Shown here: piece by piece, positions 12,975 to 16,536 of the stretch
Position numbering within the stretch: position 1 is the first letter of the stretch
Layout: each line of letters starts with the position of its first letter
From: Thermoproteota archaeon
GTDB taxonomy: Archaea; Korarchaeota; Korarchaeia; B14-G2
Reading direction: 5' to 3'
Assembly (NCBI GenBank): GCA_003661385.1
Contig: QMWA01000017.1
Coordinates: 1-16,536 of the forward strand
Length of the DNA: 16,536 nt
Translations under genes and position numbers: made by a program
The notes under the pieces: generated by a model
What the model saw: only the letters and a program-made list of their open reading frames with translations
Database searches by the model: none
Told to the model about the DNA's origin: nothing

Positions 12975-13742
12975 ATGCTTAGGAGAGTGAGGAGTGGAAT
13001 TCCAGGCTTCGACGACATCGTTGGAGGAGGGCTGATTAAGGGCAGAACCTACATGATACTTGGTGGCCCTGGCGCTGGGAAGACTATCTTCGCACTCCAG
13101 TTCCTCCATACTGGTGCAGCAGAGTATGGTGAGCGAGGCGTCTACGTGACGCTAGAGGAGAGCGTGGACTCCATAATGCACACCGCAAGGCAGTTCGGCT
13201 GGGACCTAGCTAAGCTAAAGCAGGAGGAGAAGATAGAGATAGTGGATGCATCGCCATTCTACTCCCCACTCGCCACATCGATGTTCGCAGTGAAGTCGCC
13301 TGGGGTCCTAGGTGAGAGAGAGTTCGACATGATGACGCTGATAACGCTCGTGAAGCAGGCTTGCAGCAGAGTCAACGCAGAGAGGATCGTCATAGACTCC
13401 CTGACCCCCCTGATACTCCAGTACAGGGAGCTCTTCGAGGCTAGGATGCAGATACTCCAGCTGACCAAGACGCTGTCTGAGCTCGAGGGCGCTACCTCGC
13501 TGATAGTAGCTGAGCTCACCTCCCCGACAGCTGAGGCCACGCTCTTCGGCATAGAGCCCTATGTGGTTGACGGAGTCATACTACTCTACAACATAAGGAG
13601 CAGAGCAGAGAGGATCAGAGCTATAGAGGTCTTGAAGATGAGGGGGTCACCACACAGCAACATGCTACACCCGTTCCAGATAACCAAGGATGGCATAGTG
13701 GTTTACCCCAAGGAGAAGGTGTTTGAGGGAGGAGTCCAGTGA
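12975..13742 (+). CDS. KaiC-domain ATPase, canonical single domain
   Basis: A 255-residue textbook single KaiC domain. It opens with VRSGIPGFDDIVGGGLIKG (5-23), Walker A GGPGAGKT (30-37), the catalytic glutamate pair in VTLEES (E61, E62), and Walker B RIVIDSLTPL (D141). The later segments VAELTS and VVDGVILLYNIR are also family features. Archaeal members are ATPases or autokinases of regulatory function; no circadian role should be assumed. There are no fused extra domains. Start ATG 12975 has a TATA box at the right distance. Its TGA overlaps the GTG start of the MetE-like gene by 4 nt, so the two are translationally coupled. Confidence 0.9.
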   Translation: MLRRVRSGIPGFDDIVGGGLIKGRTYMILGGPGAGKTIFALQFLHTGAAEYGERGVYVTLEESVDSIMHTARQFGWDLAKLKQEEKIEIVDASPFYSPLATSMFAVKSPGVLGEREFDMMTLITLVKQACSRVNAERIVIDSLTPLILQYRELFEARMQILQLTKTLSELEGATSLIVAELTSPTAEATLFGIEPYVVDGVILLYNIRSRAERIRAIEVLKMRGSPHSNMLHPFQITKDGIVVYPKEKVFEGGVQ

Positions 13743-14788
13743 AGACAACTGATGTAGGGAGCCTCCCTCCACTTGAGCCTAGAGAGAAGCTGGATAGAGC
13801 TGCATCAGCATACGTAAGCGTCGTAGGCTACCTCACTGAGAGCAGCTTAGCCAAGCTCTTCGAGAAGGTGGTCTTAAAGAGCTTGGAGGACAAGGTCAAG
13901 GCTGGAGTGGAGGCCCCAAACTACCCTCAGCTAAGAGACATGAACGAGATGTTCATGAGGCAGGTTTCAGGCGTCAGGAGAGCTAGGGGAGGCTACGAGG
14001 TTGAGGGGAGGCTCAGAGCCCTCTCACCTAAGGTGCCTGAGCTTGAGGTTTTGAGGCGTAACCTCAGTGTGCTAAGGGAGCTCGGCGTCTCAGAGCTTAG
14101 AGCGTGTGTGACAGGCCCCTACACCCTGTCAACGCTCTTCAAGACGAGGACACCAGACCTCATAGCTCAGCTAGGTGAGGTTGTCACCAAGTTCACTGAG
14201 GCCTCGGTGTTCAACCTCAGGGGAGCTAGAGTCACCTTAGTCTTCGTAGACGAGCCTGTCCTAGGGTTCCTAGATGACCCTCTGCTAGACCCTGAGTCTG
14301 TGGGGCGTGAAGCTCTGCTCAAGGCCTGGGAGCAGGTCTGCCATAAGGCCTCTTCTCTGGGGGCTGAAGCCGGCTTCCACCTGCATACTACAGCTAACCC
14401 GCTGTTCTGGGAGGTGGAGCACCTCAAGATAATCCAGTCACATGTTGGGGACCCGATCTACGAGAGGAAGGAGCCTAAGCTCGAGGAGCATGACAAGCTG
14501 ATTGCAGCTAGCGTATGCAGGACAGACCTAGACGCCTTGATAGCTGAGAAGGTCGGTGAAGGCAGGCTAGGTGAAGTTTGGGCTAGCATAAGGTCTGGAG
14601 GAAGCAGTGGAGTAGAGTACCTCGAGGGCCTTGAGCTGATGGCTAGGAGAGCTAGGAGAGCTCTAGAGCTCTATGGCAGCAGGGTAGCCTGCTCCTGCCC
14701 TGAGTGCGGGCTGGGAAGCTTCCCAAGCTACAGCCTAGCACTAGAGTGCTTGAGGAGGGCTTCTGAGGCAGCTAAGATTGCAAGGTAG
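13739..14788 (+). CDS. MetE-like (cobalamin-independent methionine synthase family) methyltransferase
   Basis: A 349-residue protein of the UROD/MetE superfamily, equal in size to the catalytic half of MetE. Visible landmarks are the N-terminal TTDVGSLPP, VTGPYTL (124-130), the strand FVDEPVLGF (D171, E172), and the C-terminal CPECGLGSF (C323), which matches the zinc-cysteine motif NPDCGL. The other part of the zinc site, HxC in MetE, reads H214-L-H216 here. Archaeal stand-alone catalytic halves take the methyl group from a corrinoid or pterin and pass it to homocysteine; the donor here is unknown. Start GTG 13739 overlaps the KaiC stop by 4 nt and follows GGAGGAG. Coupling to a KaiC ATPase is unusual. 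Confidence 0.7.
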   Translation: MKTTDVGSLPPLEPREKLDRAASAYVSVVGYLTESSLAKLFEKVVLKSLEDKVKAGVEAPNYPQLRDMNEMFMRQVSGVRRARGGYEVEGRLRALSPKVPELEVLRRNLSVLRELGVSELRACVTGPYTLSTLFKTRTPDLIAQLGEVVTKFTEASVFNLRGARVTLVFVDEPVLGFLDDPLLDPESVGREALLKAWEQVCHKASSLGAEAGFHLHTTANPLFWEVEHLKIIQSHVGDPIYERKEPKLEEHDKLIAASVCRTDLDALIAEKVGEGRLGEVWASIRSGGSSGVEYLEGLELMARRARRALELYGSRVACSCPECGLGSFPSYSLALECLRRASEAAKIAR

Positions 14789-14849
14789 TGTGTATTAGCT
14801 CGTGGGCTGAGGCCGTGGGAGGCTGAGGATGCAGCTGAGCTTCTAGAGG

Positions 14850-15638
14850 CTAGAGTGTACACCTTATCCTGCCTCCGTCAACTGGTATGACTGCGCCCGT
14901 TATGAAGCTTGCTCTCTCGCTTGCTAGGAAGGCGACAGCCCAGGCTATCTCCTCTGGCTCAGCTAGCCTCTTGACATCTGACCCCTCAGCCATCTCCTCG
15001 AGGACCTCAGCTAGCTGCCTGCCGCTCTGGGAGGCTAGGTGCTCAGCGTACTCTCTTAGCCTCTGAGTCAGCGTCAGGCCTGGCATCACAGCGTTCACGA
15101 GGACATTGTGCCTCGCCAGCTCAGCTGAAAGCTGCTTCACAAGGCCTGCTAGGCTCAGCCTGACCACATTGGATAGGGCTATCTGGGGCTCAGGCTGCTT
15201 TATAGCCACAGATGTCACGAACACTATCCTCCCCCACCCTCTCTCAGCCATCCTGGGAGCTAGCATCCTGCAGAGCCTCACTGCGCTCATCAGGAGGAGC
15301 TCAAAGGCTTGAAGCCAGTCTCCGTCGCTTAGGGTGAAGAAGCCGCCTGGCTTAGGGCCTCCAGTGTTGAAAACCAGGATGTCGACGCCACCCTGCTCTA
15401 GAGCCCACCTGGCTAAGGCCTCCACATCCTCCTTAACCGTGAGGTCAGCTCTCCTCCAAAGCACCTTGGAGCCTGTTTTCCTCTCTATCTCAGCTGCAGC
15501 ACTCCTCAAGTTCTCCTCTCTCCTAGAGGATATCATCACCTTAGCCCCCTCTCTAGCGAGCTCCGTCGCTACAGCCAGCCCAATCCCCTTACTCGATGCA
15601 GTGACCAGAGCAGCTCTCCCCCTAAGCCCAAGGTCCAC
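14850..15638 (-). CDS. Short-chain dehydrogenase/reductase with altered active site
   Basis: A 262-residue Rossmann-fold protein of the SDR family (from GTG 15638). The cofactor motif is TASSKGIG, the NNAG position reads FNTGG, and the C-terminus ITGAVIPVDGG is typical. The catalytic Ser is present (VTSVAIK), but the expected Tyr-x3-Lys 13 and 17 residues later is replaced by Ser-x3-Arg (LSNVVR). An SDR subgroup with this departure exists, so it may be a different reductase chemistry or a non-catalytic member. The longest frame starts at GTG 15647, but GTG 15638 gives the usual MDLGLRGR opening, follows GGTG (15648-15645) by 6 nt, and fits the TATA spacing. No direct neighbour on its strand. 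Confidence 0.85.
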   Translation of the reverse strand: MDLGLRGRAALVTASSKGIGLAVATELAREGAKVMISSRREENLRSAAAEIERKTGSKVLWRRADLTVKEDVEALARWALEQGGVDILVFNTGGPKPGGFFTLSDGDWLQAFELLLMSAVRLCRMLAPRMAERGWGRIVFVTSVAIKQPEPQIALSNVVRLSLAGLVKQLSAELARHNVLVNAVMPGLTLTQRLREYAEHLASQSGRQLAEVLEEMAEGSDVKRLAEPEEIAWAVAFLASERASFITGAVIPVDGGRIRCTL

Positions 15639-15669
15639 AGCAGACACCCCAGGATGCTGGAGAGCAGGG

Positions 15670-15676
15670 TATTAAA
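15670..15676. promoter_or_regulatory. TATA element shared by SDR and S-layer-like genes
   Basis: TATTAAA on plus (TTTAATA on minus) lies midway between divergent starts at 15638 and 15704. The minus GGTG is 25 bp from its centre; the plus ATG is 31 bp away. Confidence 0.6.
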
Positions 15677-15703
15677 GTGGAGCTGGCCTGGAGGTCTGGT
15701 AGC

Positions 15704-16536
15704 ATGAAGCTTCAAGCTGTGCTGTTAGCGGCAGCAGCTCTCCAGCTAGCTGCCATAGCCCCTCAGCTGAGGATATCAGAGCTGCCTAAGCTACCTAGCA
15801 TCCTGGTCGTGTACAGCACCCTCAACCCTGATCCATCTGGCAATGAGGCTGACAGGCAGGCTGCCTTTATGATAGCAAACGCCCTCAGGGAGATGGGGGC
15901 CAGAGCTGAGGTCAAGGGGTGCAGTGAAGTAGGCTTAGAGGAGCTCTCAGCTCACAGCATTATTGTCGTGGGTGGGCCAGCCTCCAATAGGGTTGCAGCT
16001 GACGTAAACAGCTCTCTGCCTCTCCCATTCCACCTAGGCTACTACGTGGACTGGTGGTGGGCTCTGAGGGGGAGCAGCCCTGGCTTCGGCACCCTACAGC
16101 TCATGAGCTCACCCTACAGCAGTAGCAGAGTGCTGCTGCTTGTCGCTGGAGTCTGCAGGGAGGGCACTAGAGCTGCAGCAGAGCTCCTCGTAGAGCACAT
16201 ACGTGAGCTGGGCTGCAGGCTTTGTGTTGTAGAAGGCTCGCAGGCCATAGCTCTCTTCACGACGCCAGTCATCTGCATAGACTTCCCAGTCTTCTACGAG
16301 GTTGCTGGCAGAAGGCTCAGGATAGTGGGGGCAATGGCCCTGAACCAGACACCTCCACTAGCCATAGTCGTAGTCAACACGTGGCTGAGTGGAGCTGGCA
16401 TGGGGGGAGCTGGCTCAGCATACCCTGTCTACAGCACACCCTGGTGCGTTGAGGAAGTGAGGCTGAACTCAGCGTCCAGGGAGCAAGCTGAGATCGAGGT
16501 TGGCGGAGTTAAGGCTAGGGTGAAGCCAGGTGAGGA
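15704..16536 (+). CDS. Secreted S-layer-like protein, N-terminal part (cut by window)
   Basis: The frame is open from ATG 15704 to the window end (277 codons, no stop). Residues 1-20 (MKLQ, then Ala/Leu-rich to IAPQ) form a signal peptide. The mature part has ILVVYSTLNPDPSGNEADRQ, a run resembling the archaeal S-layer/cell-surface pattern SIIVVGGPASNRVAADVN, then LLLVAGVCREGTRAAAELLVEH. These match the GGPxAN and 'xAGxxxxDTRAAAxYL' style segments of S-layer domains. Several cysteines are present, and a Trp-rich DWWW lies mid-way. Such proteins are exported and form or attach to the cell envelope. The start is supported by the TATA box at 15670-15676 and GGAGGT at 15690-15695. The C-terminal part is missing, so membrane anchors cannot be judged. 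Confidence 0.65.
   Translation, partial: MKLQAVLLAAAALQLAAIAPQLRISELPKLPSILVVYSTLNPDPSGNEADRQAAFMIANALREMGARAEVKGCSEVGLEELSAHSIIVVGGPASNRVAADVNSSLPLPFHLGYYVDWWWALRGSSPGFGTLQLMSSPYSSSRVLLLVAGVCREGTRAAAELLVEHIRELGCRLCVVEGSQAIALFTTPVICIDFPVFYEVAGRRLRIVGAMALNQTPPLAIVVVNTWLSGAGMGGAGSAYPVYSTPWCVEEVRLNSASREQAEIEVGGVKARVKPGE

Noticed and set aside
16222-16452. Plus-strand frame inside the S-layer-like gene
   Set aside because: It is a shadow of the frame open from 15704 to the window end, which has a signal peptide, TATA box and family-like segments.

Overview
This window reads as archaeal chromosome, most likely from a thermophilic lineage near the Thermoproteota or Korarchaeota. Arginine is encoded almost only by AGG/AGA. 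Promoters are archaeal TATA boxes about 25 bp upstream of the predicted transcript ends. Leaders are very short, Shine-Dalgarno cores are GGTG or GGAGG, and TTG/GTG starts are common. The gene content is also archaeal: several KaiC/RAD55-family ATPases, an archaeo-eukaryotic-primase-like protein, a TtuA/Ncs6-type tRNA thiolase, a DUF362 ferredoxin protein and an S-layer-like protein. I see no tRNA, rRNA, CRISPR array, transposase or integrase. The species cannot be named from this sequence alone.

Layout. 1-218: no recognisable gene; promoter of the next gene at its right end. 219-1280: a HisA/HisF-related TIM-barrel gene followed by a decayed, frameshifted second copy. 1337-1801: an SRPBCC-fold protein whose paralogue lies at 6114-6554. 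1850-2848 (minus): a TPR-like protein with a four-cysteine cluster. 3060-3992: a coiled-coil protein with a ribbon-helix-helix domain, preceded by a perfect 14-bp palindrome between its TATA box and start. 4001-4675 (minus): a phosphoribosyltransferase. 4730-6136: an HExxH protein and a TtuA-like tRNA thiolase in one operon. 6778-9687: an operon of zinc ribbon, two-domain KaiC-like ATPase and AEP-primase-like protein. 9790-10935 (minus): DUF362/4Fe-4S protein. 10991-12405 (minus): two tandem KaiC-like paralogues. 12520-12927: an unknown protein. 12975-14788: a canonical single-domain KaiC ATPase overlapping by 4 nt with a MetE-like methyltransferase. 14850-15638 (minus): an atypical short-chain dehydrogenase. 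15704 to the right edge: a secreted S-layer-like protein, cut by the window.

The most interesting regions are three. First, the zinc-ribbon/KaiC-like/AEP operon looks like an accessory DNA-processing module, and its first two genes meet in an odd frame arrangement. Second, the ribbon-helix-helix gene probably controls itself through the palindrome at its own promoter. Third, many genes share one promoter geometry: the TATA-box centre, then about 25 bp, then GGTG, then 5-7 nt, then the start codon. The transcript would thus begin with its own Shine-Dalgarno sequence. This geometry decides several starts and points to CTG starts for two genes that otherwise have long, protein-like upstream extensions with no ATG/GTG/TTG.
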